From assembly GCA_037349105.1 (NCBI GenBank), contig JAYJMM010000074.1:248001-312000 (forward strand): DNA of 64,000 nt. The letters run 5' to 3'. A program made the position numbers and the translations under genes. Below the pieces are notes generated by a model. The model made no database searches, was not told where the DNA came from, and saw only the letters and a program-made list of their open reading frames with translations. Shown here piece by piece: positions 15,001 through 27,159 of the stretch. Numbering within the stretch: the first letter of the stretch is position 1; every line of letters begins with the position of its first letter. Source of the stretch: Limnomonas spitsbergensis (Eukaryota > Chlorophyta > Chlorophyceae > Chlamydomonadales).

Positions 15001-18000
15001 CATAGTTACCCTGGTAAACCCAGGTCATCCTAAACCCTAGCATAGTTACCCTGGTAAACCCAGGTCATCCTAAACCCTAGCATAGTTACCCTGATGAACC
15101 CTGGTCATCCTAAACCCTAGCATAGTTACCCTGATGAACCCTGGTCATCCTAAACCCTAGCATAGTTACCCTGGTAAACCCAGATCATCCTAAACCCTAG
15201 CATAGTTACCCTGGTAAACCCAGGCCATCCTAAACCCTAGCATAGTTACCCTGGTAAACCCAGGCCATCCTAAACCCTAGCATAGTTACCCTGGTAAACC
15301 CAGGTCATCCTAAACCCTAGCATAGTTACCCTGATGAACCCAGGCCATCCTAAACCCTAGCATAGTTACCCTGGTAAACCCAGGCCATCCTAAACCCTAG
15401 CATAGTTACCCTGGTAAACCCTGGTCATCCTAAACCCTAGCATAGTTACCCTGATGAACCCAGGCCATCCTAAACCCTAGCATAGTTACCCTGGTAAACC
15501 CAGGTCATCCTAAAACCTAGCAAAGTTACCCTGGTAAACCCTGGTCATCCTAAACCCTAGCATAGTTACCCTGATGAACCCTGGCCATCCTAAACCCTAG
15601 CAAAGTTACCCTGGTAAACCCTGGTCATCCTAAACCCTAGCATAGTTAACCTGATGAACCCAGGCCATCCTAAACCCTAGCATAGTTACCCTGGTAAACC
15701 CTGGTCATCCTAAACCCTAGCATAGTTACCCTGGTAAACCAAGGCCATCCTAAACCCTAGCATAGTTACCCTGGTAAACCCAGATCATCCTAAACCCTAG
15801 CATAGTTACCCTGGTAAACCCTGGTCATCCTAAACCCTAGCATAGTTACCCTGGTAAACCCAGGCCATCCTAAACCCTAGCATAGTTACCCTGGTAAACC
15901 CAGGCCATCCTAAACCCTAGCATAGTTACCCTGATGAACCCAGGCCATCCTAAACCCTAGCATAGTTACCCTGGTAAACCCAGGCCATCCTAAACCCTAG
16001 CATAGTTGCCCTGGTAAACCCAGGTCATCCTAAACCCTAGCATAGTTACCCTGATGAACCCAGGCCATCCTAAACCCTAGCATAGTTACCCTGGTAAACC
16101 CAGGTCATCCTAAAACCTAGCAAAGTTACCCTGGTAAACCCTGGTCATCCTAAACCCTAGCATAGTTACCCTGATGAACCCTGGCCATCCTAAACCCTAG
16201 CAAAGTTACCCTGGTAAACCCAGGCCATCCTAAACCCTAGCATAGTTACCCTGGTAAACCCAGATCATCCTAAACCCTAGCATAGTTACCCTGATGAACC
16301 CTGGTCATCCTAAACCCTAGCATAGTTACCCTGGTAAACCCAGATCATCCTAAACCCTAGCATAGTTACCCTGGTAAACCCAGGCCATCCTAAACCCTAG
16401 CATAGTTACCCTGGTAAACCCAGGTCATCCTAAACCCTAGCATAGTTACCCTGATGAACCCTGGTCATCCTAAACCCTAGCATAGTTACCCTGGTAAACC
16501 CAGGTCATCCTAAACCCTAGCATAGTTGCCCTGGTAAACCCAGGTCATCCTAAACCCTAGCATAGTTACCCTGATGAACCCTGGTCATCCTAAACCCTAG
16601 CATAGTTACCCCGGTAAACCCAGGTCATCCTAAACCCTAGCATAGTTACCCTGGTAAACCCAGGCCATCCTAAACCCTAGCATAGTTACCCTGGTAAACC
16701 CAGATCATCCTAAACCCTAGCATAGTTACCCTGGTAAACCCTGGTCATCCTAAACCCTAGCATAGTTACCCTGGTAAACCCAGATCATCCTAAACCCTAG
16801 CATAGTTACCCTGGTAAACCCTGGTCATCCTAAACCCTAGCATAGTTACCCTGGTAAACCCAGGCCATCCTAAACCCTAGCATTGTTACCCTGGTAAACC
16901 CAGGTCATCCTAAACCCTAGCATAGTTACCCTGATGAACCCAGGCCATCCTAAACCCTAGCATAGTTACCCTGGTAAACCCAGGCCATCCTAAACCCTAG
17001 CATAGTTGCCCTGGTAAACCCAGGTCATCCTAAACCCTAGCATAGTTACCCTGATGAACCCTGGTCATCCTAAACCCTAGCATAGTTACCCTGATGAACC
17101 CAGGCCATCCTAAACCCTAGCATAGTTACCCTGGTAAACCCAGGCCATCCTAAACCCTAGCATAGTTACCCTGGTAAACCCAGATCATCCTAAACCCTAG
17201 CATAGTTACCCTGATGAACCCTGGTCATCCTAAACCCTAGCATAGTTACCCTGGTAAACCCAGGTCATCCTAAACCCTAGCATAGTTACCCTGGTAAACC
17301 CAGGTCATCCTAAACCCTAGCATAGTTACCCTGGTAAACCCTGGTCATCCTAAACCCTAGCATAGTTACCCTGATGAACCCAGGCCATCCTAAACCCTAG
17401 CATAGTTACCCTGGTAAACCCAGGTCATCCTAAACCCTAGCATAGTTACCCTGGTAAACCCAGGCCATCCTAAACCCTAGCATAGTTACCCTGATGAACC
17501 CAGGCCATCCTAAACCCTAGCATAGTTACCCTGGTAAACCCAGATCATCCTAAACCCTAGCATAGTTACCCTGGTAAACCCTGGTCATCCTAAACCCTAG
17601 CATAGTTACCCTGATGAACCCAGGCCATCCTAAACCCTAGCATAGTTACCCTGGTAAACCCAGGTCATCCTAAACCCTAGCATAGTTACCCTGGTAAACC
17701 CAGGCCATCCTAAACCCTAGCATAGTTACCCTGGTAAACCCAGATCATCCTAAACCCTAGCATAGTTACCCTGGTAAACCCTGGTCATCCTAAACCCTAG
17801 CATAGTTACCCTGGTAAACCCAGATCATCCTAAACCCTAGCATAGTTACCCTGGTAAACCCTGGTCATCCTAAACCCTAGCATAGTTACCCTGGTAAACC
17901 CAGATCATCCTAAACCCTAGCATAGTTACCCTGATGAACCCAGGCCATCCTAAACCCTAGCATAGTTACCCTGGTAAACCCAGGCCATCCTAAACCCTAG

Positions 18001-21000
18001 CATAGTTACCCTGGTAAACCCAGGCCATCCTAAACCCTAGCATAGTTACCCTGATGAACCCAGGCCATCCTAAACCCTAGCATAGTTACCCTGGTAAACC
18101 CAGGCCATCCTAAACCCTAGCATAGTTACCCTGGTAAACCCAGGTCATCCTAAACCCTAGCATAGTTACCCTGATGAACCCAGGCCATCCTAAACCCTAG
18201 CATAGTTACCCTGGTAAACCCAGGTCATCCTAAACCCTAGCAAAGTTACCCTGGTAAACCCTGGTCATCCTAAACCCTAGCATAGTTACCCTGATGAACC
18301 CTGGCCATCCTAAACCCTAGCAAAGTTACCCTGGTAAACCCAGGCCATCCTAAACCCTAGCATAGTTACCATGGTAAACCCAGATCATCCTAAACCCTAG
18401 CATAGTTACCCTGACGAACCCTGGTCAGCCTAAACCCTAGCATAGTTACCCTGATGAACCCAGGCCATCCTAAACCCTAGCATAGTTACCCTGGTAAACC
18501 CAGGCCATCCTAAACCCTAGCATAGTTACCCTGATGAACCCAGATCATCCTAAACCCTAGCATAGTTACCCTGATGAACCCTGGTCATCCTAAACCCTAG
18601 CATAGTTACCCTGGTAAACCCAGGTCATCCTAAACCCTAGCATAGTTACCCTGGTAAACCCAGGTCATCCTAAACCCTAGCATAGTTACCCTGATGAACC
18701 CTGGTCATCCTAAACCCTAGCATAGTTACCCTGATGAACCCTGGTCATCCTAAACCCTAGCATAGTTACCCTGGTAAACCCAGATCATCCTAAACCCTAG
18801 CATAGTTACCCTGGTAAACCCAGGCCATCCTAAACCCTAGCATAGTTACCCTGGTAAACCCTGGTCATCCTAAACCCTAGCATAGTTACCCTGGTAAACC
18901 CAGGCCATGCTAAACCCTAGCATAGTTACCCTGGTAAACCCTGGTCATCCTAAACCCTAGCATAGTTACCCTGATGAACCCAGGCCATCCTAAACCCTAG
19001 CATAGTTACCCTGGTAAACCCTGGTCATCCTAAACCCTAGCATAGTTACCCTGGTAAACCCAGGCCATCCTAAACCCTAGCATAGTTACCCTGGTAAACC
19101 CAGGCCATCCTAAACCCTAGCATAGTTACCCTGGTAAACCCTGGTCATCCTAAACCCTAGCATAGTTACCCTGGTAAACCCAGGCCATGCTAAACCCTAG
19201 CATAGTTACCCTGGTAAACCCTGGTCATCCTAAACCCTAGCATAGTTAACCTGATGAACCCAGGCCATCCTAAACCCTAGCATAGTTACCCTGGTAAACC
19301 CTGGTCATCCTAAACCCTAGCATAGTTACCCTGGTAAACCAAGGCCATCCTAAACCCTAGCATAGTTACCCTGGTAAACCCAGATCATCCTAAACCCTAG
19401 CATAGTTACCCTGGTAAACCCTGGTCATCCTAAACCCTAGCATAGTTACCCTGGTAAACCCAGGCCATCCTAAACCCTAGCATAGTTACCCTGGTAAACC
19501 CAGGCCATCCTAAACCCTAGCATAGTTACCCTGATGAACCCAGGCCATCCTAAACCCTAGCATAGTTACCCTGGTAAACCCAGGCCATCCTAAACCCTAG
19601 CATAGTTGCCCTGGTAAACCCAGGTCATCCTAAACCCTAGCATAGTTACCCTGATGAACCCAGGCCATCCTAAACCCTAGCATAGTTACCCTGGTAAACC
19701 CAGGTCATCCTAAACCCTAGCAAAGTTACCCTGGTAAACCCTGGTCATCCTAAACCCTAGCATAGTTACCCTGATGAACCCTGGCCATCCTAAACCCTAG
19801 CAAAGTTACCCTGGTAAACCCAGGCCATCCTAAACCCTAGCATAGTTACCCTGGTAAACCCAGATCATCCTAAACCCTAGCATAGTTACCCTGATGAACC
19901 CTGGTCATCCTAAACCCTAGCATAGTTACCCTGGTAAACCCAGATCATCCTAAACCCTAGCATAGTTACCCTGGTAAACCCAGGCCATCCTAAACCCTAG
20001 CATAGTTACCCTGGTAAACCCAGGTCATCCTAAACCCTAGCATAGTTACCCTGATGAACCCTGGTCATCCTAAACCCTAGCATAGTTACCCTGGTAAACC
20101 CAGGTCATCCTAAACCCTAGCATAGTTACCCTGGTAAACCCAGGTCATCCTAAACCCTAGCATAGTTACCCTGATGAACCCTGGTCATCCTAAACCCTAG
20201 CATAGTTACCCTGGTAAACCCAGGTCATCCTAAACCCTAGCATAGTTACCCTGGTAAACCCAGGCCATCCTAAACCCTAGCATAGTTACCCTGGTAAACC
20301 CAGATCATCCTAAACCCTAGCATAGTTACCCTGGTAAACCCTGGTCATCCTAAACCCTAGCATAGTTACCCTGGTAAACCCAGATCATCCTAAACCCTAG
20401 CATAGTTACCCTGGTAAACCCTGGTCATCCTAAACCCTAGCATAGTTACCCTGGTAAACCCAGGCCATCCTAAACCCTAGCATAGTTACCCTGGTAAACC
20501 CAGGTCATCCTAAACCCTAGCATAGTTACCCTGATGAACCCAGGCCATCCTAAACCCTAGCATAGTTACCCTGGTAAACCCAGGCCATCCTAAACCCTAG
20601 CATAGTTGCCCTAGTAAACCCAGGTCATCCTAAACCCTAGCATAGTTACCCTGATGAACCCAGGCCATCCTAAACCCTAGCATAGTTACCCTGGTAAACC
20701 CAGGTCATCCTAAACCCTAGCAAAGTTACCCTGGTAAACCCTGGTCATCCTAAACCCTAGCATAGTTACCCTGATGAACCCTGGCCATCCTAAACCCTAG
20801 CAAAGTTACCCTGGTAAACCCAGGCCATCCTAAACCCTAGCATAGTTACCCTGGTAAACCCAGATCATCCTAAACCCTAGCATAGTTACCCTGATGAACC
20901 CTGGTCATCCTAAACCCTAGCATAGTTACCCTGATGAACCCAGGCCATCCTAAACCCTAGCATAGTTACCCTGGTAAACCCAGGCCATCCTAAACCCTAG

Positions 21001-24000
21001 CATAGTTACCCTGGTAAACCCAGATCATCCTAAACCCTAGCATAGTTACCCTGATGAACCCTGGTCATCCTAAACCCTAGCATAGTTACCCTGGTAAACC
21101 CAGGTCATCCTAAACCCTAGCATAGTTACCCTGGTAAACCCAGGTCATCCTAAACCCTAGCATAGTTACCCTGATGAACCCTGGTCATCCTAAACCCTAG
21201 CATAGTTACCCTGATGAACCCTGGTCATCCTAAACCCTAGCATAGTTACCCTGGTAAACCCAGATCATCCTAAACCCTAGCATAGTTACCCTGGTAAACC
21301 CAGGCCATCCTAAACCCTAGCATAGTTACCCTGGTAAACCCTGGTCATCCTAAACCCTAGCATAGTTACCCTGGTAAACCCAGGCCATGCTTAACCCTAG
21401 CATAGTTACCCTGGTAAACCCTGGTCATCCTAAACCCTAGCATAGTTACCCTGATGAACCCAGGCCATCCTAAACCCTAGCATAGTTACCCTGGTAAACC
21501 CTGGTCATCCTAAACCCTAGCATAGTTACCCTGGTAAACCCTGGTCATCCTAAACCCTAGCATAGTTACCCTGATGAACCCAGGCCATCCTAAACCCTAG
21601 CATAGTTACCCTGGTAAACCCAGGTCATCCTAAACCCTAGCATAGTTACCCTGGTAAACCCAGGCCATCCTAAACCCTAGCATAGTTACCCTGGTAAACC
21701 CAGATCATCCTAAACCCTAGCATAGTTACCCTGGTAAACCCAGGCCATCCTAAACCCTAGCATAGTTACCCTGGTAAACCCAGATCATCCTAAACCCTAG
21801 CATAGTTACCCTGGTAAACCCTGGTCATCCTAAACCCTAGCATAGTTACCCTGGTAAACCCAGGCCATCCTAAACCCTAGCATAGTTACCCTGGTAAACC
21901 CAGATCATCCTAAACCCTAGCATAGTTACCCTGATGAACCCAGGCCATCCTAAACCCTAGCATAGTTACCCTGGTAAACCCAGGCCATCCTAAACCCTAG
22001 CATAGTTGCCCTGGTAAACCCAGGTCATCCTAAACCCTAGCATAGTTACCCTGATGAACCCAGGCCATCCTAAACCCTAGCATAGTTACCCTGGTAAACC
22101 CAGGTCATCCTAAACCCTAGCAAAGTTACCCTGGTAAACCCTGGTCATCCTAAACCCTAGCATAGTTACCCTGATGAACCCAGGCCATCCTAAACCCTAG
22201 CAAAGTTACCCTGGTAAACCCAGGCCATCCTAAACCCTAGCATAGTTACCCTGGTAAACCCAGATCATCCTAAACCCTAGCATAGTTACCCTGATGAACC
22301 CTGGTCATCCTAAACCCTAGCATAGTTACCCTGATGAACCCAGGCCATCCTAAACCCTAGCATAGTTACCCTGGTAAACCCAGGCCATCCTAAACCCTAG
22401 CATAGTTACCTTGGTAAACCCAGATCATCCTAAACCCTAGCATAGTTACCCTGATGAACCCTGGTCATCCTAAACCCTAGCATAGTTACCCTGGTAAACC
22501 CAGGTCATCCTAAACCCTAGCATAGTTACCCTGGTAAACCCAGGTCATCCTAAACCCTAGCATAGTTACCCTGATGAACCCTGGTCATCCTAAACCCTAG
22601 CATAGTTACCCTGATGAACCCTGGTCATCCTAAACCCTAGCATAGTTACCCTGGTAAACCCAGATCATCCTAAACCCTAGCATAGTTACCCTGGTAAACC
22701 CAGGCCATCCTAAACCCTAGCATAGTTACCCTGGTAAACCCAGGACATCCTAAACCCTAGCATAGTTACCCTGGTAAACCCAGGTCATCCTAAACCCTAG
22801 CATAGTTACCCTGATGAACCCTGGTCATCCTAAACCCTAGCATAGTTACCCTGGTAAACCCAGGTCATCCTAAACCCTAGCATAGTTACCCTGGTAAACC
22901 CTGGTCATCCTAAACCCTAGCATAGTTACCCTGATGAACCCAGGCCATCCTAAACCCTAGCATAGTTACCCTGGTAAACCCAGGTCATCCTAAAACCTAG
23001 CAAAGTTACCTTGGTAAACCCTGGTCATCCTAAACCCTAGCATAGTTACCCTGATGAACCCTGGCCATCCTAAACCCTAGCAAAGTTACCCTGGTAAACC
23101 CTGGTCATCCTAAACCCTAGCATAGTTAACCTGATGAACCCAGGCCATCCTAAACCCTAGCATAGTTACCCTGGTAAACCCTGGTCATCCTAAACCCTAG
23201 CATAGTTACCCTGGTAAACCAAGGCCATCCTAAACCCTAGCATAGTTACCCTGGTAAACCCAGATCATCCTAAACCCTAGCATAGTTACCCTGGTAAACC
23301 CTGGTCATCCTAAACCCTAGCATAGTTACCCTGGTAAACCCAGGCCATCCTAAACCCTAGCATAGTTACCCTGGTAAACCCAGGCCATCCTAAACCCTAG
23401 CATAGTTACCCTGATGAACCCAGGCCATCCTAAACCCTAGCATAGTTACCCTGGTAAACCCAGGCCATCCTAAACCCTAGCATAGTTACCCTGGTAAACC
23501 CAGGTCATCCTAAACCCTAGCATAGTTACCCTGATGAACCCAGGCCATCCTAAACCCTAGCATAGTTACCCTGGTAAACCCAGGTCATCCTAAACCCTAG
23601 CATAGTTACCCTGGTAAACCCTGGTCATCCTAAACCCTAGCATAGTTACCCTGATGAACCCTGGCCATCCTAAACCCTAGCAAAGTTACCCTGGTAAACC
23701 CAGGCCATCCTAAACCCTAGCATAGTTACCCTGGTAAACCCAGATCATCCTAAACCCTAGCATAGTTACCCTGATGAACCCTGGTCATCCTAAACCCTAG
23801 CATAGTTACCCTGGTAAACCCAGATCATCCTAAACCCTAGCATAGTTACCCTGGTAAACCCAGGCCATCCTAAACCCTAGCATAGTTACCCTGGTAAACC
23901 CAGGTCATCCTAAACCCTAGCATAGTTACCCTGATGAACCCTGGTCATCCTAAACCCTAGCATAGTTACCCTGGTAAACCCAGATCATCCTAAACCCTAG

Positions 24001-26920
24001 CATAGTTACCCTGGTAAACCCAGGTCATCCTAAACCCTAGCATAGTTACCCTGATGAACCCTGGTCATCCTAAACCCTAGCATAGTTACCCTGGTAAACC
24101 CAGGTCATCCTAAACCCTAGCATAGTTACCCTGGTAAACCCAGGCCATCCTAAACCCTAGCATAGTTACCCTGGTAAACCCAGATCATCCTAAACCCTAG
24201 CATAGTTACCCTGGTAAACCCTGGTCATCCTAAACCCTAGCATAGTTACCCTGGTAAACCCAGATCATCCTAAACCCTAGCATAGTTACCCTGGTAAACC
24301 CTGGTCATCCTAAACCCTAGCATAGTTACCCTGGTAAACCCAGGCCATCCTAAACCCTAGCATAGTTACCCTGGTAAACCCAGGTCATCCTAAACCCTAG
24401 CATAGTTACCCTGATGAACCCAGGCCATCCTAAACCCTAGCATAGTTACCCTGGTAAACCCAGGCCATCCTAAACCCTAGCATAGTTACCCTGGTAAACC
24501 CAGGTCATCCTAAACCCTAGCATAGTTACCCTGGTAAACCCAGGCCATCCTAAACCCTAGCATAGTTACCCTGGTAAACCCAGGTCATCCTAAACCCTAG
24601 CATAGTTACCCTGGTAAACCCTGGTCATCCTAAACCCTAGCATAGTTACCCTGATGAACCCTGGCCATCCTAAACCCTAGCAAAGTTACCCTGGTAAACC
24701 CAGGCCATCCTAAACCCTAGCATAGTTACCCTGGTAAACCCAGATCATCCTAAACCCTAGCATAGTTACCCTGATGAACCCTGGTCATCCTAAACCCTAG
24801 CATAGTTACCCTGATGAACCCAGGCCATCCTAAACCCTAGCATAGTTACCCTGGTAAACCCAGGCCATCCTAAACCCTAGCATAGTTACCCTGGTAAACC
24901 CAGATCATCCTTAACCCTAGCATAGTTACCCTGATGAACCCTGGTCATCCTAAACCCTAGCATAGTTACCCTGGTAAACCCAGGTCATCCTAAACCCTAG
25001 CATAGTTACCCTGGTAAACCCAGGTCATCCTAAACCCTAGCATAGTTACCCTGATGAACCCTGGTCATCCTAAACCCTAGCATAGTTACCCTGATGAACC
25101 CTGGTCATCCTAAACCCTAGCATAGTTACCCTGGTAAACCCAGATCATCCTAAACCCTAGCATAGTTACCCTGGTAAACCCAGGCCATCCTAAACCCTAG
25201 CATAGTTACCCTGGTAAACCCTGGTCATCCTAAACCCTAGCATAGTTACCCTGGTAAACCCAGGCCATGCTTAACCCTAGCATAGTTACCCTGGTAAACC
25301 CTGGTCATCCTAAACCCTAGCATAGTTACCCTGATGAACCCAGGCCATCCTAAACCCTAGCATAGTTACCCTGGTAAACCCTGGTCATCCTAAACCCTAG
25401 CATAGTTACCCTGGTAAACCCAGGCCATCCTAAACCCTAGCATAGTTACCCTGGTAAACCCAGGCCATCCTAAACCCTAGCATAGTTACCCTGGTAAACC
25501 CTGGTCATCCTAAACCCTAGCATAGTTACCCTGGTAAACCCAGGCCATGCTAAACCCTAGCATAGTTACCCTGGTAAACCCTGGTCATCCTAAACCCTAG
25601 CATAGTTACCCTGATGAACCCAGGCCATCCTAAACCCTAGCATAGTTACCCTGGTAAACCCTGGTCATCCTAAACCCTAGCATAGTTACGCTGGTAAACC
25701 CAGGCCATCCTAAACCCTAGCATAGTTACCCTGGTAAACCCAGATCATCCTAAACCCTAGCATAGTTACCCTGGTAAACCCTGGTCATCCTAAACCCTAG
25801 CATAGTTACCCTGGTAAACCCAGGCCATCCTAAACCCTAGCATAGTTACCCTGGTAAACCCAGGCCATCCTAAACCCTAGCATAGTTACCCTGATGAACC
25901 CAGGCCATCCTAAACCCTAGCATAGTTACCCTGGTAAACCCAGGCCATCCTAAACCCTAGCATAGTTGCCCTGGTAAACCCAGGTCATCCTAAACCCTAG
26001 CATAGTTACCATGATGAACCCAGGCCATCCTAAACCCTAGCATAGTTACCCTGGTAAACCCTGGTCATCCTAAACCCTAGCAAAGTTACCCTGGTAAACC
26101 CTGGTCATCCTAAACCCTAGCATAGTTACCCTGATGAACCCTGGCCATCCTAAACCCTAGCAAAGTTACCCTGGTAAACCCAGGCCATCCTAAACCCTAG
26201 CATAGTTACCCTGGTAAACCCAGATCATCCTAAACCCTAGCATAGTTACCCTGATGAACCCTGGTCATCCTAAACCCTAGCATAGTTACCCTGGTAAACC
26301 CAGATCATCCTAAACCCTAGCATAGTTACCCTGGTAAACCCAGGCCATCCTAAACCCTAGCATAGTTACCCTGGTAAACCCAGGTCATCCTAAACCCTAG
26401 CATAGTTACCCTGATGAACCCTGGTCATCCTAAACCCTAGCATAGTTACCCTGGTAAACCCAGGTCATCCTAAACCCTAGCATAGTTACCCTGGTAAACC
26501 CAGGTCATCCTAAACCCTAGCATAGTTACCCTGATGAACCCTGGTCATCCTAAACCCTAGCATAGTTACCCTGATGAACCCTGGTCATCCTAAACCCTAG
26601 CATAGTTACCCTGGTAAACCCAGATCATCCTAAACTCTAGCATAGTTACCCTGGTAAACCCAGGCCATCCTAAACCCTAGCATAGTTACCATGGTAAACC
26701 CTGGTCATCCTAAACCCTAGCATAGTTACCCTGGTAAACCCAGGCCATCCTAAACCCTAGCATAGTTACCCTGGTAAACCCTGGTCATCCTAAAACCTAG
26801 CATAGTTACCCTGGTAAACCCAGGCCATCCTAAACCCTAGCATAGTTACCCTGGTAAACCCAGGTCATCCTAAACCCTAGCATAGTTACCCTGGTGAACC
26901 CTGGCTATCCTAAACCCTAG
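1..26920. repeat. 40-bp satellite array, 673 units, truncated by window start
   Basis: Every unit starts CATAGTTACC and ends CATCCTAAACCCTAG, and the unit length is exactly 40 bp from base 1 to 26920 (26920/40 = 673) with no insertion or deletion. Variation is nearly all at a few dimorphic sites: unit positions 14 and 16 change together (CTGGTAAACC or CTGATGAACC), and positions 22, 24 and 25 give CTGGTC, CAGGTC, CAGGCC, CAGATC or CTGGCC. Rare private variants (for example CAAAGTTACC, CCATGCTTAACC, ACATGGTAAACC) recur at large fixed distances, showing multi-kilobase blocks copied within the array. The unit contains CCTAAACCCTA, 11 bases that match the plant-type telomere heptamer. No open frame of useful length crosses it. 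A centromeric, subtelomeric or heterochromatic satellite is likely; which of these cannot be told from sequence. Confidence 0.98.
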
Positions 26921-27159
26921 CGTAGGTCATCCATTAGGATTATAGCTCTTCCAGACTGATCTCTCAATCATATAACTCCCCGTCCTAAACTCTAGATTGG
27001 CCAAGGGGGCAACCGGAGGCAGATGGGCAAATAGGCCTGCCTGGTCTATGTCAGGGTTTACAAATGACATGCCCCCCTGAACTCCCCACCCCCCCTTGAG
27101 ACAGCAGGCCCTACCTGTGCCTTCTCGGCCATGATGTTTTCGACACTGGAAGACATGGG
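26921..27159. other. unique spacer between satellite and G-rich minisatellite
   Basis: About 240 bp of non-repetitive DNA. It begins where the 40-bp register breaks (CGTAGGTCATCC) and ends at the first G-rich unit. On the minus strand it holds the short candidate exon described at 27115-27156. Otherwise I see no gene, RNA or promoter signal. Confidence 0.7.
27115..27156 (-). CDS. candidate short exon with strong splice donor
   Basis: On the minus strand, an ATG at 27156 opens 14 codons reading MSSSVENIMAEKAQ, ending at CAG followed by GTAGGG, a good donor. The sequence just upstream (TGGCCCATGTCTTCCAG) is also a good polypyrimidine-AG acceptor, so this may instead be an internal exon starting at about 27138. 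No downstream exon can be assigned; it would lie in the spacer or across the satellite. No protein family is recognised. Confidence is low because a 42-nt frame can arise by chance. Confidence 0.25.

Noticed and set aside
1..26920. CRISPR array
   Set aside because: Units are contiguous with no spacers between them, the whole 40-bp unit repeats, and the context is eukaryotic.
1..26920. True chromosome end
   Set aside because: The telomere-like part is only 11 of 40 bases per unit and no pure TTTAGGG tract is present; the window start is merely a cut in the array.
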